Assembly (NCBI GenBank): GCA_015654925.1
Contig: JAATFX010000009.1
Location: forward strand, 1 to 37,367
Reading direction: 5' to 3'
DNA length: 37,367 bases
Source of the DNA: Enterobacterales bacterium
GTDB taxonomy: Bacteria; Pseudomonadota; Gammaproteobacteria; Enterobacterales; Enterobacteriaceae
Below are positions 1 to 11,021 of this stretch, piece by piece. The notes under the pieces are model-generated. The model saw only the letters and a list, made by a program, of their open reading frames with translations. It was not told the origin of the DNA and did not search any database. The position numbers and the translations under genes were made by a program. Every line of letters begins with the position of its first letter. Within the stretch, counting starts at the first letter, position 1.

Positions 1-900
1 TAAAACCACACCGAAATAGCCAAGCTCTTCACCTAAAATCGAAAAGATGAAGTCGGTATGCGCCTCCGGTAAATACTCCAGTTTCTGCACCGAATTACCC
101 AGTCCCTGTCCCCAGAACTCGCCGCGCCCGAAAGCCATCAGCGATTGCGTCAACTGGTAGCCGCTGCCGAACGGGTCTTCCCAGGGATTCCAGAACGAGG
201 TGACCCGCCGCATACGGTAAGGTTCGGCGATAACCAGCAGCACCACCGCGAAAATGCCCGAGCCGATAATGGCCAGGAACTGCCACAGTTTGGCGCCGGC
301 CAAAAACAGCATCGCCAGAGTGGTGACGAATAATACCACCACCGTCCCCAGGTCGGGCTGCGCCAGCAGCAGCACCGCCAGCACCACCATAACGCCCATC
401 GGTTTGCAAAAACCCCAGAAATTGGAGCGGACTTCTTCCACCTTGCGCACCAGATAGCTGGCGAGATAAAAAAACAGCGCCAGTTTGGATAACTCGGCGG
501 GCTGTATACGCAGCGGACCGAGGGCTATCCAGCGCGAAGCGCCGTTCACCGAACTCCCCACCACCAGCACCACCAGCAACGACACCATGGTGAGCAGCAG
601 CATCACCGAGCTGTAGCGTTGCCATACTTCCATCGGCACCCGCAGCGTCACCATCGCCAGACCGAACGACAACGCCAGATAGAAGGCATCGCGCTTGGCA
701 AAATAAAAGGGATCGTCCGACAACCTTTGCCCGATGGGCATGGAAGCCGAAGTGACCATGACAAAACCGAGACAGGCCAAACCCAGGGTCAGCCACAGCA
801 GGGTACGATCATAAAGCATATTGGTGGGCGCCTCGACTTCGCGCACCCCCATGATCCAATCTTTCAACCCGCCGAAATGGCTCAATCCCGGTATGCGCAT
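1..900 (-). CDS. ftsW: FtsW, septal peptidoglycan polymerase (partial, C-terminus off the left edge)
   Basis: The minus-strand frame from the ATG at 900 stays open to base 1, giving 300 residues of a protein that has 414 in E. coli. FtsW is a polytopic SEDS-family glycosyltransferase that polymerises lipid II at the division septum together with FtsI. Family landmarks are visible: the stretch [13 protein letters not shown] after the first membrane segment, [11 protein letters not shown] near residues 115-125, and [15 protein letters not shown] at the window edge. The cytoplasmic N-terminus is shorter than in E. coli. The start codon overlaps the murD stop by one base (TGATG), which indicates translational coupling as the last visible gene of the dcw operon. 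Identification is firm; only the length is cut by the window. Confidence 0.95.
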   Translation of the reverse strand, partial: MRIPGLSHFGGLKDWIMGVREVEAPTNMLYDRTLLWLTLGLACLGFVMVTSASMPIGQRLSDDPFYFAKRDAFYLALSFGLAMVTLRVPMEVWQRYSSVMLLLTMVSLLVVLVVGSSVNGASRWIALGPLRIQPAELSKLALFFYLASYLVRKVEEVRSNFWGFCKPMGVMVVLAVLLLAQPDLGTVVVLFVTTLAMLFLAGAKLWQFLAIIGSGIFAVVLLVIAEPYRMRRVTSFWNPWEDPFGSGYQLTQSLMAFGRGEFWGQGLGNSVQKLEYLPEAHTDFIFSILGEELGYFGVVL

Positions 901-2204
901 CAGCCGAGCTCCTTCGCCAGCCGCGTAAATTCATCGCCGCGTTGTTCAAAACTGCGGAACTGATCGAGACTGGCGCAGGCCGGCGACAGCAAGACCATGT
1001 CCCCCGATACGGCCCGGCCGGCAATCTGCCGCATCGCCTGTTCCATGGTCTCGGTCAGGGTGGATACGTCCGGACGCAGAGACGCCAAGGGGTCCCGATC
1101 GCGGCCGAAACAGTACAAGCGGATGTTCTCGCCCTGCAGCAACGGCAGCAGCGGCGTGAAATCCGCCCCTTTACCGTCGCCGCCCAACAGCAGATGCAGC
1201 GTACCGGCCACCTGCAGGCCGTTTAGCGCCGCTTCGGTGCTGCCGACATTGGTGGCCTTGGAGTCGTTTATCCAACGCACGCCCCGGTTTTCATAGGCCA
1301 ACTGGAAACGATGGTCCAGACCGGTAAAGGTTCTCAGCGCCGCCAGGCCCGCTTCGCGTGGGATCCCCACGGCATCCGCCAGCGCCAGCGCCGCCAGCGC
1401 ATTGGTGTAGTTATGGCGGCCGGTCAGCTTCATTTCGCCGGTGTTCAGCAGATGTTCGCCCTTTACCTGCAGCCACTGCCCGTCAAGGCAATATTCTCCC
1501 GCCGCCACGCCAAAACCGACGCAACGGTTGTCCCGGCCGCGCACCGGCAGCGTCAACGGATCCTCGGCGTTCACCACGCAAACCCTGGCGTTTTCATAGA
1601 TCCGCAATTTAGCCGCACGGTATTGCTGCATGCCCAACGGATAGCGATTCATATGGTCTTCGGTCACATTGAGGATCGTCGCGGCGGCGGCACGCAAACT
1701 GTTGGTGGTCTCCAACTGGAAGCTGGACAATTCCAGCACATAAAGGTCGCAGGGCGGGTTAAGCAGCGTTAACGCCGGCCGGCCGATATTGCCGCCGACG
1801 CCCACCTGCCGGCCGGCGCGCCCGGCCATTTCCCCCACCAGCATGGTGACGGTGCTTTTACCATTGGAACCGGTGATGGCCACGACAGGCGCATTCGCTT
1901 CACGGCAAAACAGCTCGATATCGCCGACAATCTCCACTCCCGCCCCGGCGGCGGCGCTGAGCGCCGGATGGGACAGGGCGATACCGGGGCTGGCCACGAT
2001 CAGATCCGCTCCCAGCAGCCAGTCTTCATTCAGGCCGCCCAGATGGCGCTCCACCCGATCGCTGAGTTTATCCAGCCCGGGGGGATTGAAACGCGTATCC
2101 ATCATCCGCGGGATAACGCCCCGGCTGATAAAATAATCGACACAGGAAAGGCCGGTTAATCCTAATCCGATAATGACGACTTTTTTATCGCGATAATCGT
2201 TCAT
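900..2204 (-). CDS. murD: UDP-N-acetylmuramoylalanine--D-glutamate ligase MurD
   Basis: This 434-residue cytoplasmic ligase adds D-glutamate to UDP-MurNAc-L-Ala using ATP. The N-terminal Rossmann-like domain begins with [12 protein letters not shown] (residues 9-20), which binds the uracil nucleotide. The ATP-binding P-loop TGSNGKST lies at 111-118, and the Mur-ligase motifs ELSSFQLE and [10 protein letters not shown] follow. The C-terminal domain carries [13 protein letters not shown] and the [10 protein letters not shown] motif near the end. Length is close to the 438 residues of E. coli MurD. Two bases separate it from mraY upstream, and its stop overlaps the ftsW start, so it belongs to the same dcw transcript. 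Confidence 0.98.
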   Translation of the reverse strand: MNDYRDKKVVIIGLGLTGLSCVDYFISRGVIPRMMDTRFNPPGLDKLSDRVERHLGGLNEDWLLGADLIVASPGIALSHPALSAAAGAGVEIVGDIELFCREANAPVVAITGSNGKSTVTMLVGEMAGRAGRQVGVGGNIGRPALTLLNPPCDLYVLELSSFQLETTNSLRAAAATILNVTEDHMNRYPLGMQQYRAAKLRIYENARVCVVNAEDPLTLPVRGRDNRCVGFGVAAGEYCLDGQWLQVKGEHLLNTGEMKLTGRHNYTNALAALALADAVGIPREAGLAALRTFTGLDHRFQLAYENRGVRWINDSKATNVGSTEAALNGLQVAGTLHLLLGGDGKGADFTPLLPLLQGENIRLYCFGRDRDPLASLRPDVSTLTETMEQAMRQIAGRAVSGDMVLLSPACASLDQFRSFEQRGDEFTRLAKELG

Positions 2205-2206
2205 AT

Positions 2207-3289
2207 TTACCTTACCTTCAGCGTCGCCAGTCCGATCAGGACCAGCATCAGCGAAATGATCCAGAAGCGCACGATTACGCGCGGTTCCGGCCAGCCTTTC
2301 AATTCATAGTGATGATGGATGGGCGCCATGCGGAATATCCGCTGGCCGCGCAGTTTGAATGACCCCACCTGGAGGATCACCGACATGGTTTCCATCACAA
2401 ATACCCCGCCCATGATCACCAGCAAAAACTCCTGGCGCAGCAGCACCGCAATGGTGCCCAGCGCGCCGCCCAGGGCCAGCGAACCCACATCCCCCATAAA
2501 CACCTGCGCCGGATAGGTGTTGAACCAGAGGAAACCCAGTCCGGCGCCGACAATGGCGGTGCATACGATGACCAGTTCCCCGGCAAAACGGATATAGGGG
2601 ATATGCAGATAGTTGGCGAAATTCATATTGCCGGTGGCCCAGGCCACCAGCGCCAGCCCGGCGGCGACGAACACCGTCGGCATAATCGCCAGGCCGTCCA
2701 GCCCGTCGGTAAGGTTGACCGCGTTGCTGGTGCCGACGATAACGAAATACGCCAGCAGCACATACAGCAGGCCCAGTTGCGGCATGATATCCTTAAAGAA
2801 CGGCACCACCAGTTGGGTGGCCGGCGTACCCTTGCCCACCGAATACATGGTGAAAGCCATCGCCAGCGCAATCACCGACTGCCAGAAATATTTCCAGCGG
2901 GCTATCAGCCCCTTGGTATCTTTACGCACCACCTTGCGGTAGTCGTCGATAAACCCCACCACCCCATAGCCCAGCAGCACAAACAACACGCACCAGACGT
3001 AAGGATTGGACGGGTAAGCCCACATCAGTACCGACACGGTAATGGAGAAGAGGATCATCAGACCGCCCATCGTCGGGGTACCGCGCTTGCTGAAATGGGA
3101 TTCCGGTCCGTCATTGCGCACCACCTGTCCGATTTGCAGCTTCTGCAGCCAGGCTATCAAATGCGGTCCCATCCATAACGAAATAAACAGTGCGGTCAGC
3201 AAGCTGACGATGGCGCGAAACGTCAAATACGAAAAGACGTTAAAGCCCGAATAGAATTGGACCAAATGCTCGGCCAGCCAAACTAACAT
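2207..3289 (-). CDS. mraY: Phospho-N-acetylmuramoyl-pentapeptide transferase MraY
   Basis: A 360-residue integral membrane enzyme, the same length as in E. coli. It transfers phospho-MurNAc-pentapeptide to undecaprenyl phosphate to form lipid I at the inner face of the cytoplasmic membrane. The sequence has about ten hydrophobic segments. Family motifs include [13 protein letters not shown] (65-76), the Asp-Asp pair at 115-116 in [21 protein letters not shown], and the C-terminal [13 protein letters not shown] loop. Its start overlaps the murF stop by seven bases, and two bases separate its stop from murD. No anomaly seen. Confidence 0.98.
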   Translation of the reverse strand: MLVWLAEHLVQFYSGFNVFSYLTFRAIVSLLTALFISLWMGPHLIAWLQKLQIGQVVRNDGPESHFSKRGTPTMGGLMILFSITVSVLMWAYPSNPYVWCVLFVLLGYGVVGFIDDYRKVVRKDTKGLIARWKYFWQSVIALAMAFTMYSVGKGTPATQLVVPFFKDIMPQLGLLYVLLAYFVIVGTSNAVNLTDGLDGLAIMPTVFVAAGLALVAWATGNMNFANYLHIPYIRFAGELVIVCTAIVGAGLGFLWFNTYPAQVFMGDVGSLALGGALGTIAVLLRQEFLLVIMGGVFVMETMSVILQVGSFKLRGQRIFRMAPIHHHYELKGWPEPRVIVRFWIISLMLVLIGLATLKVR

Positions 3290-4641
3290 GACGCTTTCTC
3301 CTGTAACGCACGCACGACCTGCTCCATTGCGGCGCTACGTGAACCTTTTACCAATACGGTAATGACCGCATGCTCGGACAATAACTGCGCCAGACGCGAA
3401 GTCAGCGACGCCTGATCCGGAAAATGTTCGCCACAACCGCTGGACTCGCCGATAAGACCGCTCAGCTTGCCGACGCTTAATACTTTATCGATACCCGCCA
3501 GCCGGATGGCCTCTCCCACCTGCCGGTGGCATAACGCCGCCTGGTCCCCCAGTTCGGCCATATCCCCCACCGCCATGACCCGGTAGCCCGGCATCTCTCC
3601 CAGCACCTGCGCGGCGGCGGTCATGGAACCGACATTGGCGTTATAGCTGTCATCCAATAGTAAGCGCTCGCCCCCCAGCTGGATGGGAAACAACCGCCCC
3701 GGCACGGCGCTTAACCCCGCCAACCCGGCGCTGACCGCCGCAAGGGTGGCGCCCACCGACAAGGCCAGAGCGCTGGCCGCCAGGGCGTTGGCTATATTAT
3801 GGCGTCCCGGCAACGGCAAGGTCACCGGGCAGTCGCCTAACGGCGTATGTAAAGTAAAGTGTACACCCCCGCCCTGTACCCTGACAGCGTCGGCATAGAA
3901 CTCCGCCGTTTTGCCGGTAACCGAAAAACGCCAGACGGTCTGGTGTTGCAGCAGGTTTCGCCAACAGGACCCGTCGTGACTGTCGGCATTGATAACGGCA
4001 TGTCCGCCCGCCGGCAGGCTGGCGAAAATTTCCCCCTTGGCCTGGGCCACGCCGGCCAACGAGCCGAAGCCGGCCAGATGGGCGGCGGCGATATTATTCA
4101 CCAGCGCGCTGTCCGGCCGGACCAAATCGGCGGTATAGGCAATTTCGCCGATATGATTGGCCCCGAGCTCAATCACCGCGAAATCGTCGGCCGGGGTCAG
4201 GCGCAACAGGGTCAGCGGCACGCCGATATCATTATTGAAGTTACCTTCGGTGGCCAGGACTTGTCCGCACTGGCGCAGGATGGCGGCGGCCATTTCCTTG
4301 ACCGAGGTTTTCCCCGACGAACCGGTGAGGGCCGCCACCCTGGCCGGTACCTGGCGGCGCACCCAGGCCCCCAGCAATCCCAGGGCGCGGCGGGTATCGG
4401 CCACCCGGATTTGCGGTATTTCCAGCGGTAAGCGCTTGCTTACCAGCAGTGCCTTCGCTCCCGCCGCAACGGCCTGCGGGGCAAAATCATGGGCGTCGAA
4501 TTTTTCCCCCAGCAGGGCCACGAACAGACAGGACTCGCCCACCGCGCGGGAATCGGTGGTGACCGAACCGACGGTACAGTCCGCGCCGATAAGTTCGCCG
4601 TCCAGCAACGGCGCCAGGGTACGCAGGGAGACATTTATCAT
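3283..4641 (-). CDS. murF: UDP-MurNAc-tripeptide--D-Ala-D-Ala ligase MurF
   Basis: A 452-residue cytoplasmic ATP-dependent ligase, equal in length to E. coli MurF, that adds D-alanyl-D-alanine and completes the UDP-MurNAc-pentapeptide used by MraY. The ATP-binding loop TGSSGKTS is at residues 106-113. [12 protein letters not shown] and the [10 protein letters not shown] motif follow, and [11 protein letters not shown] marks the start of the C-terminal domain. The start codon shares an ATGA overlap with the murE stop, and the stop overlaps mraY by seven bases; both imply coupled translation within the dcw operon. Confidence 0.98.
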   Translation of the reverse strand: MINVSLRTLAPLLDGELIGADCTVGSVTTDSRAVGESCLFVALLGEKFDAHDFAPQAVAAGAKALLVSKRLPLEIPQIRVADTRRALGLLGAWVRRQVPARVAALTGSSGKTSVKEMAAAILRQCGQVLATEGNFNNDIGVPLTLLRLTPADDFAVIELGANHIGEIAYTADLVRPDSALVNNIAAAHLAGFGSLAGVAQAKGEIFASLPAGGHAVINADSHDGSCWRNLLQHQTVWRFSVTGKTAEFYADAVRVQGGGVHFTLHTPLGDCPVTLPLPGRHNIANALAASALALSVGATLAAVSAGLAGLSAVPGRLFPIQLGGERLLLDDSYNANVGSMTAAAQVLGEMPGYRVMAVGDMAELGDQAALCHRQVGEAIRLAGIDKVLSVGKLSGLIGESSGCGEHFPDQASLTSRLAQLLSEHAVITVLVKGSRSAAMEQVVRALQEKASC

Positions 4642-6125
4642 GCGATCACCCCCAGCAGACGCGCCACGGTAGTCCGGTCGGAGTAATCAAGCCGCTGTTG
4701 GCCGATAAGCTGATAATCCTCATGGCCTTTACCGGCCACCAGCACCACATCCTGCTCGGACGCCTGCATGATAGCGTTGGTGACCGCTTCCGCCCGGCCT
4801 GGAATCACCATGGCGCGGCCCGCATCCAGCAAGCCCGCCAGAATATCGTTGATAATGGCCTGCGGCGCTTCGCTGCGGGGATTATCATCGGTAATGATTA
4901 CCCGATCCGCATACTGTTCGGCAATGCCGCCCATCAGCGGGCGCTTGCCTTTATCCCGATCGCCGCCGCAGCCGAATACGCACCATAATTTGCCATGGCA
5001 ATGCAGCCGCGCCGCCGACAGCGCTTTTTCCAGCGCGTCCGGCGTATGGGCGTAATCCACCACCACGGTGGGCTTGCCGCCGCCATGGAACACTTCCATG
5101 CGCCCGCACACCGATTGCAGCTTGCTGCCGGTACGCGCCAGATCCGCCAGCGGATAGCCCAGCGCCAGCAAGGTTGCCAGCGCCAGCATCAGGTTACTGA
5201 CATTGAACTCGCCGATGAGCCGGCTTTTAATCTGCCCGGCGCCCCAACTGGAATCGAACTGGATGCCGACGCCGGTATTGTGGTAATCCGCCTGTTTCAC
5301 CTGCAGCCAGCGGGCCGGCCGCGGCTCGGGTAAATGTCCCGTTACCGCCACCGCCACCGCCTCCGGCAGCCGGGCCAGCCAGCGTCGGCCCACCGGGTCG
5401 TCGGCATTGATGATGCGGCTTCCCACCGGGTAATCGGCGAACAGCCGCCATTTGGCCGCTTCGTAATGTTCCATATCGCCGTGGTAGTCAAGATGATCGC
5501 GGCTCAGGTTGGTAAAAACGGCGGCGGCAAAATGCAGACTCGCCACCCGGTGTTGCACCAGACCGTGAGACGACACTTCCATGGCGGCAAAAGTCGCGCC
5601 CTGCCGCTGCAACTGGTAAAGGGTTTGCTGAATGTCTATCGCCGAGCCGGTGGTATTTTCCACCGGGACAATCTGACCGAACAGGCCGTTACCCACCGTC
5701 CCCATCACGGCGCTCACTTCCCCCAATAGCTGCGTCCATTGCGCCAGCAGGTGGGTGGTGGTGGTTTTGCCGTTGGTGCCGGTGACCGCCGCCAACCGCA
5801 GTTTAAGGGACGGTTGTTGATAAAAACGGTCGGCCAGGGCCGACAACCGCTGGTTAAGCCGGCTCAAATAGACTACGGGCACACCGTGCAATACCCGCAG
5901 TTCACCGTCCTCGGCCACGCCGTCCGCTTCCGCCACCACGGCGGCCACACCTTGCGCAATAGCCTGGGGAATATAGCCGCGCCCGTCCGTTTTATGGCCG
6001 GCGACGGCCACGAACAGATCCCCGGAAGCCGCGGTACGGCTGTCCAGCGTCATTTCCCGAAGCCGCTGCTCCGGCGCCAAAGGCACCCACGGAGCCAGTA
6101 GTTCGCGCAAATTACGATCGGTCAC
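4638..6125 (-). CDS. murE: UDP-MurNAc-L-Ala-D-Glu--meso-diaminopimelate ligase MurE
   Basis: A 495-residue cytoplasmic ligase (E. coli: 495). The ATP-binding loop TGTNGKTTT lies at 115-123, and MEVSSHGL and [12 protein letters not shown] follow. The DNPR motif at 414-417 is the signature of Gram-negative MurE enzymes selecting meso-diaminopimelate rather than lysine, so the peptidoglycan should be of the A1-gamma type. The gene overlaps ftsI by 14 bases and murF by four. No odd feature seen. Confidence 0.98.
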   Translation of the reverse strand: MTDRNLRELLAPWVPLAPEQRLREMTLDSRTAASGDLFVAVAGHKTDGRGYIPQAIAQGVAAVVAEADGVAEDGELRVLHGVPVVYLSRLNQRLSALADRFYQQPSLKLRLAAVTGTNGKTTTTHLLAQWTQLLGEVSAVMGTVGNGLFGQIVPVENTTGSAIDIQQTLYQLQRQGATFAAMEVSSHGLVQHRVASLHFAAAVFTNLSRDHLDYHGDMEHYEAAKWRLFADYPVGSRIINADDPVGRRWLARLPEAVAVAVTGHLPEPRPARWLQVKQADYHNTGVGIQFDSSWGAGQIKSRLIGEFNVSNLMLALATLLALGYPLADLARTGSKLQSVCGRMEVFHGGGKPTVVVDYAHTPDALEKALSAARLHCHGKLWCVFGCGGDRDKGKRPLMGGIAEQYADRVIITDDNPRSEAPQAIINDILAGLLDAGRAMVIPGRAEAVTNAIMQASEQDVVLVAGKGHEDYQLIGQQRLDYSDRTTVARLLGVIA

Positions 6126-7875
6126 CTGATCCCTCTTCTCGATTGATTACCATTTCACTTTTATCCCCGGTGGGCAGCGCATCCGGTTCCACATTCATGG
6201 TGCGCAGCACGCCGCTCATAATGGCGCCGAATACCGGCGCCGAAACCGCGCCGCCGTAATATTTCCCCGCCTGGGGATCGTTAATCACCACCACCAGCGC
6301 GAATCGGGGTTGGCTTGCCGGCGCGACGCCCGCGGTATAGGCAATATATTTATTGATATACTGTCCGTCGGGACCGACCTTCTTGGCCGTACCGGTTTTG
6401 ATGGCGATGCGATAGCCCTTAATGGCGGCTTTGGTGCCGCCGCCGCCCGGCAGGGCCACGCTTTCCATCATGTGCACCACGGTACGGACCAGGGATTCGG
6501 GTAGAACCCGCTCCCCCGCCACCGGCGGATCAACCTTGGTAATCGACAGCGGGCGCAAAATGCCCATACTGCCGATCGTCGCATAGACCCGGGCCAGCTG
6601 TAATGGTGTGACCATCAGCCCGTAGCCGAAAGAGAAGGTGGCCCTCTCTATGTCGGACCACCGTTGTTTGTGGGGAAACAAGCCACTGCTTTCTCCGACC
6701 AACCCCAAATTGGTCGCTTTTCCCAGTCCAAAACGCGAATAAGTTTCTACCAGCGCCGAGGACGGCATCGCTAACGCCAGTTTGGACACGCCGACGTTAC
6801 TCGATTTTTGTAAAACCCCGGTCAGGGTCAGCTCGGCATAGCGAGCCACGTCTTTGATTTCATGGCCGTTGATGTAATAAGGCGCGGTGTTGAGCACGCT
6901 GTTTTCCTTGATAACGCCCCGTTGCAGCGCGGTCATTACCACCATCGGCTTCACCGTCGATCCCGGCTCGAAAATATCGGTGATGGCGCGGTTGCGCATC
7001 ACGTCTTTCGAGGTGCCGGTGAGATTATTCGGGTTGTAGGACGGGCCGTTGGCCATCGCCAGCACCTCGCCGGTACTGACATCCACCAGTACGGCGGTGC
7101 CCGATTCCGCCTTGTTGAACGCCACCGCGTTGTTCAGTTCGCGATAGACCAGCGCCTGCAGGCGCTCATCAATGCTCAGCACCAGATTGTGCGCCGCCTG
7201 GCTGTCCACCGTGGAGATATCTTCGATGACCCGGCCGAAACGGTCCTTGCGCACCGTACGTTCGCCCGGTTGCCCCGTCAGCCAGTGATCAAAGCTTTTT
7301 TCCACGCCTTCGATGCCCTGGCTGTCGATATTGGTGAAACCGATCAGATGGGCGGTAACCTGCCCGGCGGGGTAATAGCGGCGAGATTCTTCCCGCAGGT
7401 AGATGCCCGGCAGTTTCAGTTTACGGATATAGTCGCCGATGGCCGGGTTAACCTGCCTGGCCAGATAAACGAAGCGCCCTTTGGGATTGCCATTGATACG
7501 GGACGCCAGTTGATCCAGCGGCAGCGACAGCGCATCCGACAGCGCTTTCCAGCGGCTGTCGGCGGTAATGCCCCCACGGTCGTTCAGTTCCTTAGGATCG
7601 GCCCAGACGGCGTTCACCGGCACGCTCACCGCCAGCGGACGCCCGGCGCGATCGCTTATCATGCCCCGGGAAGTGGGCACCTCTTGCACGCGCAACGACC
7701 GCATATCCCCTTCACGCACCAGCATATCGGGGTTAATCACCTGCAGATAGCCGACCCGGAATACCAGACCCAGCAAAGCAATGACAATGCAACCGCACAA
7801 CAACGCGAAACGCCAGCTCACAAAGCTGGCTTGATCAACATAGCGTCTCAATTTAATCGCCCGTGCGGCTTTCAT
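6112..7875 (-). CDS. ftsI: FtsI (penicillin-binding protein 3), septal transpeptidase
   Basis: A 587-residue inner-membrane protein (E. coli: 588) that cross-links septal peptidoglycan with FtsW. A short basic cytoplasmic tail is followed by one membrane segment at about 22-46. The non-catalytic domain starts at about residue 60 with [12 protein letters not shown]. The transpeptidase domain has all three penicillin-binding motifs: S306-T-V-K309, S358-S-N360 and K493-T-G-T496. Twenty-six bases separate it from ftsL, the only noticeable gap in this part of the operon, and it overlaps murE by 14 bases. Confidence 0.98.
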   Translation of the reverse strand: MKAARAIKLRRYVDQASFVSWRFALLCGCIVIALLGLVFRVGYLQVINPDMLVREGDMRSLRVQEVPTSRGMISDRAGRPLAVSVPVNAVWADPKELNDRGGITADSRWKALSDALSLPLDQLASRINGNPKGRFVYLARQVNPAIGDYIRKLKLPGIYLREESRRYYPAGQVTAHLIGFTNIDSQGIEGVEKSFDHWLTGQPGERTVRKDRFGRVIEDISTVDSQAAHNLVLSIDERLQALVYRELNNAVAFNKAESGTAVLVDVSTGEVLAMANGPSYNPNNLTGTSKDVMRNRAITDIFEPGSTVKPMVVMTALQRGVIKENSVLNTAPYYINGHEIKDVARYAELTLTGVLQKSSNVGVSKLALAMPSSALVETYSRFGLGKATNLGLVGESSGLFPHKQRWSDIERATFSFGYGLMVTPLQLARVYATIGSMGILRPLSITKVDPPVAGERVLPESLVRTVVHMMESVALPGGGGTKAAIKGYRIAIKTGTAKKVGPDGQYINKYIAYTAGVAPASQPRFALVVVINDPQAGKYYGGAVSAPVFGAIMSGVLRTMNVEPDALPTGDKSEMVINREEGSGDRS

Positions 7876-7902
7876 TAATTTTTGGCCATCCGATTGCGTT
7901 CG

Positions 7903-8223
7903 TTATTGTTGAACCACGATATTTTCCTGTGCAGGATCGACATGCTGCATCATCAGTTTTTCCGTCGCTATACGTTCCACCCGGCTATGATCCCCCAGGG
8001 CGTTTTCTTCCAGAATCAGGTTGCGCCACTCGATATCCAGCGCATCCCTTTCCAATACCAACTGCTCCCGCTGGGCGGTTAAACGCCGCGTTTCATGTGT
8101 GGTCGTCACCACCAGAATCGCCGACACCAATACCGCCGCCAGCAATATCACCGGTATCTTGGCATGCCGGAACAGGTCCGCGCCGATAACGCCTATCAGG
8201 CCGTGCCGTTCGTTGCCCATCAT
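7903..8223 (-). CDS. ftsL: Cell division protein FtsL
   Basis: A 106-residue bitopic membrane protein that joins FtsB and FtsQ in the divisome core. One hydrophobic segment lies at about 23-43, followed by a periplasmic leucine-zipper-like coiled coil ([19 protein letters not shown]) and the conserved C-terminus [12 protein letters not shown]. The cytoplasmic tail is about 15 residues shorter than the 121-residue E. coli protein. The chosen ATG at 8223 shares four bases with the rsmH stop; a second ATG follows immediately at 8220. Confidence 0.95.
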   Translation of the reverse strand: MMGNERHGLIGVIGADLFRHAKIPVILLAAVLVSAILVVTTTHETRRLTAQREQLVLERDALDIEWRNLILEENALGDHSRVERIATEKLMMQHVDPAQENIVVQQ

Positions 8224-9161
8224 ACCGGCAGTTTCTCCGCCAGGCGCAGTACCGAACTGCGCGCCCGCGGATTACCCGCCACCTCGTCTTCGGACGGCTG
8301 CATTTTGCCCGCCGCCTTGAGCTGCGCTTTACCCAACTCGGCGATTTGCGTCTGGGTCAACGCCATGTAAGCCGGAATCTGCGGGCCGCGGCTATGATCG
8401 CGGATAAAGCGTTTAACCAGGCGATCTTCCAGGGAATGAAAACTGATCACCGATAAACGCCCGCCGGGAGCCAATACGCCGAGGGCGCCGTTCAGCGCCC
8501 GCTCAAGTTCTTCCAGTTCACTATTGATATAAATGCGGATGGCCTGGAAACTCCGCGTGGCCGGATGCTTATGCTTTTCGCGAAACGGGCTGGCGTTGAC
8601 GATAAGTTCGGCCAGTTCGTGGGTACGGGTCATCGGCGTTTGCTGGTTTTTTTCCACGATTGCCTGGGCGATGCGTTTGGCAAACCGTTCCTCGCCGAAG
8701 GTTTTCAACACCCAGGCGATATCGTCGGCGCTCGCCTTGACCAGCCACTCGGCGGCGGACAGGCCGCGGGTGGTGTCCATCCGCATATCCAGCGGCCCGT
8801 CGCGCATAAAAGAAAATCCCCGCAGCGGATCGTCCAACTGCGGCGAAGAGACCCCCAAATCCAGCAGGATGCCGTCTATCCGGCCGGTCAGTTCCCGTTC
8901 GGCCATATAGCCGGCCATGGCGGAAAACGGGCCGTGAATAATGCTGAACCGGGGATCTTGCAGCGCCCGCGCGGCTTCAATGGCCTGGGGGTCGCGATCA
9001 ATAGCCAGCAGCCGTCCTTCCGTTCCCAGTCGGGACAGGATAAGACGTGAATGACCACCGCGCCCGAAGGTGCCGTCGATGTAAACGCCATCGGGGCGTA
9101 TGTTCAGGCCGTTTACCGCTTCATCCAGCAAGACGGTGGTATGTAGGTAAGTTTCTGCCAT
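8220..9161 (-). CDS. rsmH: 16S rRNA (cytosine(1402)-N4)-methyltransferase RsmH
   Basis: A 313-residue SAM-dependent methyltransferase (E. coli RsmH, formerly MraW: 313) that modifies C1402 of 16S rRNA in the decoding site. The SAM-binding loop is [10 protein letters not shown] at 29-38. [20 protein letters not shown] and [13 protein letters not shown] are further family signatures. It lies two bases after mraZ and overlaps ftsL by four bases, the usual second position of the dcw operon. Confidence 0.97.
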   Translation of the reverse strand: MAETYLHTTVLLDEAVNGLNIRPDGVYIDGTFGRGGHSRLILSRLGTEGRLLAIDRDPQAIEAARALQDPRFSIIHGPFSAMAGYMAERELTGRIDGILLDLGVSSPQLDDPLRGFSFMRDGPLDMRMDTTRGLSAAEWLVKASADDIAWVLKTFGEERFAKRIAQAIVEKNQQTPMTRTHELAELIVNASPFREKHKHPATRSFQAIRIYINSELEELERALNGALGVLAPGGRLSVISFHSLEDRLVKRFIRDHSRGPQIPAYMALTQTQIAELGKAQLKAAGKMQPSEDEVAGNPRARSSVLRLAEKLPV

Positions 9162-9163
9162 AG

Positions 9164-9622
9164 CTATAGGGACAAGTCTTGTAGTCGCACGGAAAGAGGC
9201 TCCTGTGCCGACAGTTCAGCGTCGATATCGTCCTTGACTTGTTGATACCAGGTCTGTTCATCCCACAACTCAAATTTATTGAATTGTCCAACCAGCATCA
9301 CTTCTTTGGTAAGTCCGGCGTGGAGCCGTAAGGTCTGCGCGATCAGTAGCCGGCCGGCGCCATCCATCTGACATTCGCTGGCATGGCCCAATAACAAGCG
9401 CTGAACGCGGCGTTCAGCAGGATTCATGCTAGACAGACGGGACAGTTTTTGTTCGATGATTTCCCATTCAGGCAATGGGTAAAGCAACAGGCATGGCTGG
9501 TGGAGGTCAATGGTACAGACCATTAACCCTTCCGTTTCCTCGATCAGCTTTTCCCTGTAGCGGGTCGGCACGGCAAGCCTGCCTTTGCTGTCGAGATTTA
9601 CCAACGTAGCCCCACGGAACAT
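9164..9622 (-). CDS. mraZ: Transcriptional regulator MraZ
   Basis: A 152-residue protein with two AbrB-like swapped-hairpin domains. The two DXXXR signatures are visible: [15 protein letters not shown] near residue 10 and [10 protein letters not shown] near residue 85. In E. coli MraZ forms rings and represses its own operon from repeats in the leader. The ATG at 9622 gives MFRGATLVN, matching E. coli exactly in position. An upstream GTG at 9667 is in frame but lies inside the MraZ-box region and would add 15 unconserved residues, so I reject it. First gene of the dcw operon. Confidence 0.95.
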   Translation of the reverse strand: MFRGATLVNLDSKGRLAVPTRYREKLIEETEGLMVCTIDLHQPCLLLYPLPEWEIIEQKLSRLSSMNPAERRVQRLLLGHASECQMDGAGRLLIAQTLRLHAGLTKEVMLVGQFNKFELWDEQTWYQQVKDDIDAELSAQEPLSVRLQDLSL

Positions 9623-9651
9623 AGGTCGATTTACCCCCGAAAAACCCTTTT

Positions 9652-9676
9652 CACCACTAAACCCCACTTATTCCCA
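9652..9676 (-). promoter_or_regulatory. MraZ operator: three TGGNN repeats at 10-bp spacing
   Basis: On the minus strand the mraZ leader holds TGGGA (9676-9672), TGGGG (9666-9662) and TGGTG (9656-9652), each starting exactly ten bases after the last. MraZ is known in E. coli to bind TGGGN repeats separated by five bases just downstream of the mra transcription start. The third repeat here is degenerate (TGGTG). The spacing and location make the assignment strong. Confidence 0.85.
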
Positions 9677-9684
9677 CGCAAAAG

Positions 9685-9714
9685 AGTGTACGAATGGTAT
9701 TAAAACATTGTCAA
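9685..9714 (-). promoter_or_regulatory. Pmra, sigma-70 promoter of the dcw operon
   Basis: Reading the minus strand, TTGACA (9714-9709) is followed after 18 bases by TACACT (9690-9685). Transcription would start near 9678, just ahead of the first MraZ repeat, so MraZ would bind the initial transcribed region as in E. coli. Confidence 0.75.
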
Positions 9715-10237
9715 GCAACTAACGAGGAAGAATGGGATTATTTGTGCATGGATTAAGAAACTCGAGGGGGAATAAGTTGTAGATGGATAAAAAAGTATAC
9801 AAATAACATCATGATATTCATAAATGTGGTGTTTTGATTAAAATTTAGCAAATTTTTGATATTAGCCGAAACCGGCTTCGGAAAGAGGCCGCGCGCGCTG
9901 CACACATGATTATACGCCTAGTGCCGTGCGGCTCTCAATCGCCATGTGAGCGCGATCGGCGGAGGTTTTGTTCCTGCACGAGTTTTTTTTAAACGGCCCG
10001 CCATAACGCAAATCAACATTGCCGCTGAAATATAATCATCGTGGCGGGTAATAAAATTTACCTCCGCTTTTATTTACCGATGCAACTGGCGATTTTCTCT
10101 GCAATTAAAAATGCGAATGTCCAGCGTAATTAGCCAATCCGGAATATTCCTAGTCATTACTAAAAGCAGGGTAATAGCTGAATTATCATTTCATCCTTCA
10201 TAAGCGTCGCCGTGACGGCGGCCAGTGACTTTTATCT

Positions 10238-10267
10238 CATTATAAATCAACCTATTGATTTATAATG
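10238..10267. repeat. Perfect 13-bp inverted repeat with 4-base loop
   Basis: CATTATAAATCAA (10238-10250), loop CCTA, then its exact complement (10255-10267). The right arm is followed by GATTAATTTTTTC, so on the plus strand it could act as an intrinsic terminator. The AT-rich stem and symmetry would equally suit a protein-binding operator. No gene lies immediately upstream. Confidence 0.7.
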
Positions 10268-10407
10268 GATTAATTTTTTCAACCCTATGAAATAGCCCAA
10301 TCAGCGGCCGTAGATAATATTTTAAGCACAATACACTGAATATATCTTTAAAATAAAAACTATTCGCTAGTTAAATCCTAACAGGCAGTGATGTACTCTA
10401 TGCACCA

Positions 10408-10413
10408 TATAAT
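10408..10413 (+). promoter_or_regulatory. Candidate -10 element for alaE
   Basis: A consensus TATAAT lies about 85 bases ahead of the alaE start, with no good -35 box at 17 bases (GCAGTG). Downstream, an ATGCA-ttaat-TGCAT dyad (10438-10452) sits in the leader. E. coli alaE is controlled by Lrp, but I cannot identify a definite Lrp site. Confidence 0.4.
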
Positions 10414-10498
10414 ATGCGTCATAAAACACTATGCAGAATGCATTAATTGCATCACCTAAGCATTTTTACCCGGTACCGTTCTGATGGAGTTATCCGTT

Positions 10499-10942
10499 AT
10501 GTTTTCGCGCTCGTCCCGTTTACGCATGGCCGCGGCTGACACATTTGCATTGGTGGTATATTGTTTTATCGCGGGGATGGCGATCGAGATTTTCATGTCC
10601 GGCATGACCCTGCAACAGTCCTTATCTTCGCGCCTGCTGGCGGTGCCGGTGAATATCGCCATCGCCTGGCCGTTCGGCCTGTATCGCGACGCGGTGCTGC
10701 GCCTGGCGCGCCGCCGCGGGCCGGATCAATTCTGGACGCGCAATATCGCCGACTTGCTGGCGTATGTCAGCTTCCAGTCCCCGGTTTATGTGTTTATCCT
10801 GCTGGCGGTTGGCGCGCATGGGCATCAAATCATTACCGCGGTAACATCCAATGCGATTGGTTCGATGATCCTGGGCGTGGTGTACGGCTACTTCCTGGAG
10901 TATTGCCGCCGGCTGTTCCACGTGGCGGGCTACGTTAACTAG
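10499..10942 (+). CDS. alaE: L-alanine exporter AlaE
   Basis: A 147-residue inner-membrane protein (E. coli AlaE, formerly YgaW: 149) that exports L-alanine. About four hydrophobic segments are present. Conserved stretches include [10 protein letters not shown] near the start, [38 protein letters not shown] and the C-terminal [13 protein letters not shown]. The frame opens at 10484, but I choose the ATG at 10499, which has GGAG eight bases upstream and gives the family N-terminus MFSRSSRLR. In E. coli alaE is far from this locus; here it stands alone between cra and the dcw operon, convergent with cra, which points to a past rearrangement or insertion. Confidence 0.93.
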   Translation: MFSRSSRLRMAAADTFALVVYCFIAGMAIEIFMSGMTLQQSLSSRLLAVPVNIAIAWPFGLYRDAVLRLARRRGPDQFWTRNIADLLAYVSFQSPVYVFILLAVGAHGHQIITAVTSNAIGSMILGVVYGYFLEYCRRLFHVAGYVN

Positions 10943-10971
10943 CATTGCGGTATCGGCGCTAAATGAAAGGA

Positions 10972-11008
10972 CAGAGGCCCGGTGGTGAATACGCCCACCG
11001 GGCCTCTG
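10972..11008. terminator. Bidirectional hairpin between alaE and cra
   Basis: A 14-bp perfect stem, CAGAGGCCCGGTGG (10972-10985) pairing with 10995-11008 around a nine-base loop, lies 30 bases after alaE and 14 bases before the cra stop. The U-tracts on both sides are poor, so termination strength is uncertain, but position and symmetry fit a shared terminator for convergent genes. Confidence 0.65.
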
Positions 11009-11021
11009 CCATTCAGGACCC

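Larger units (their letters stand above)
9715..10498. other. Gene-free region between Pmra and alaE
   Basis: About 780 bases, AT-rich compared with the flanks, without a convincing reading frame on either strand. It contains the inverted repeat at 10238-10267, a smaller hairpin just before it (CGCCG-TGA-CGGCG, about 10207-10219) and the alaE promoter near 10408. I see no transposase or phage remnant. Confidence 0.6.

Noticed and set aside
6862..7878. 338-codon open frame antisense to ftsI
   Set aside because: It overlaps ftsI completely; His- and Arg-rich shadow sequence without motifs.
9623..9667. Upstream GTG extension of mraZ by 15 codons
   Set aside because: It lies in the MraZ-box leader, and the added residues are not conserved.
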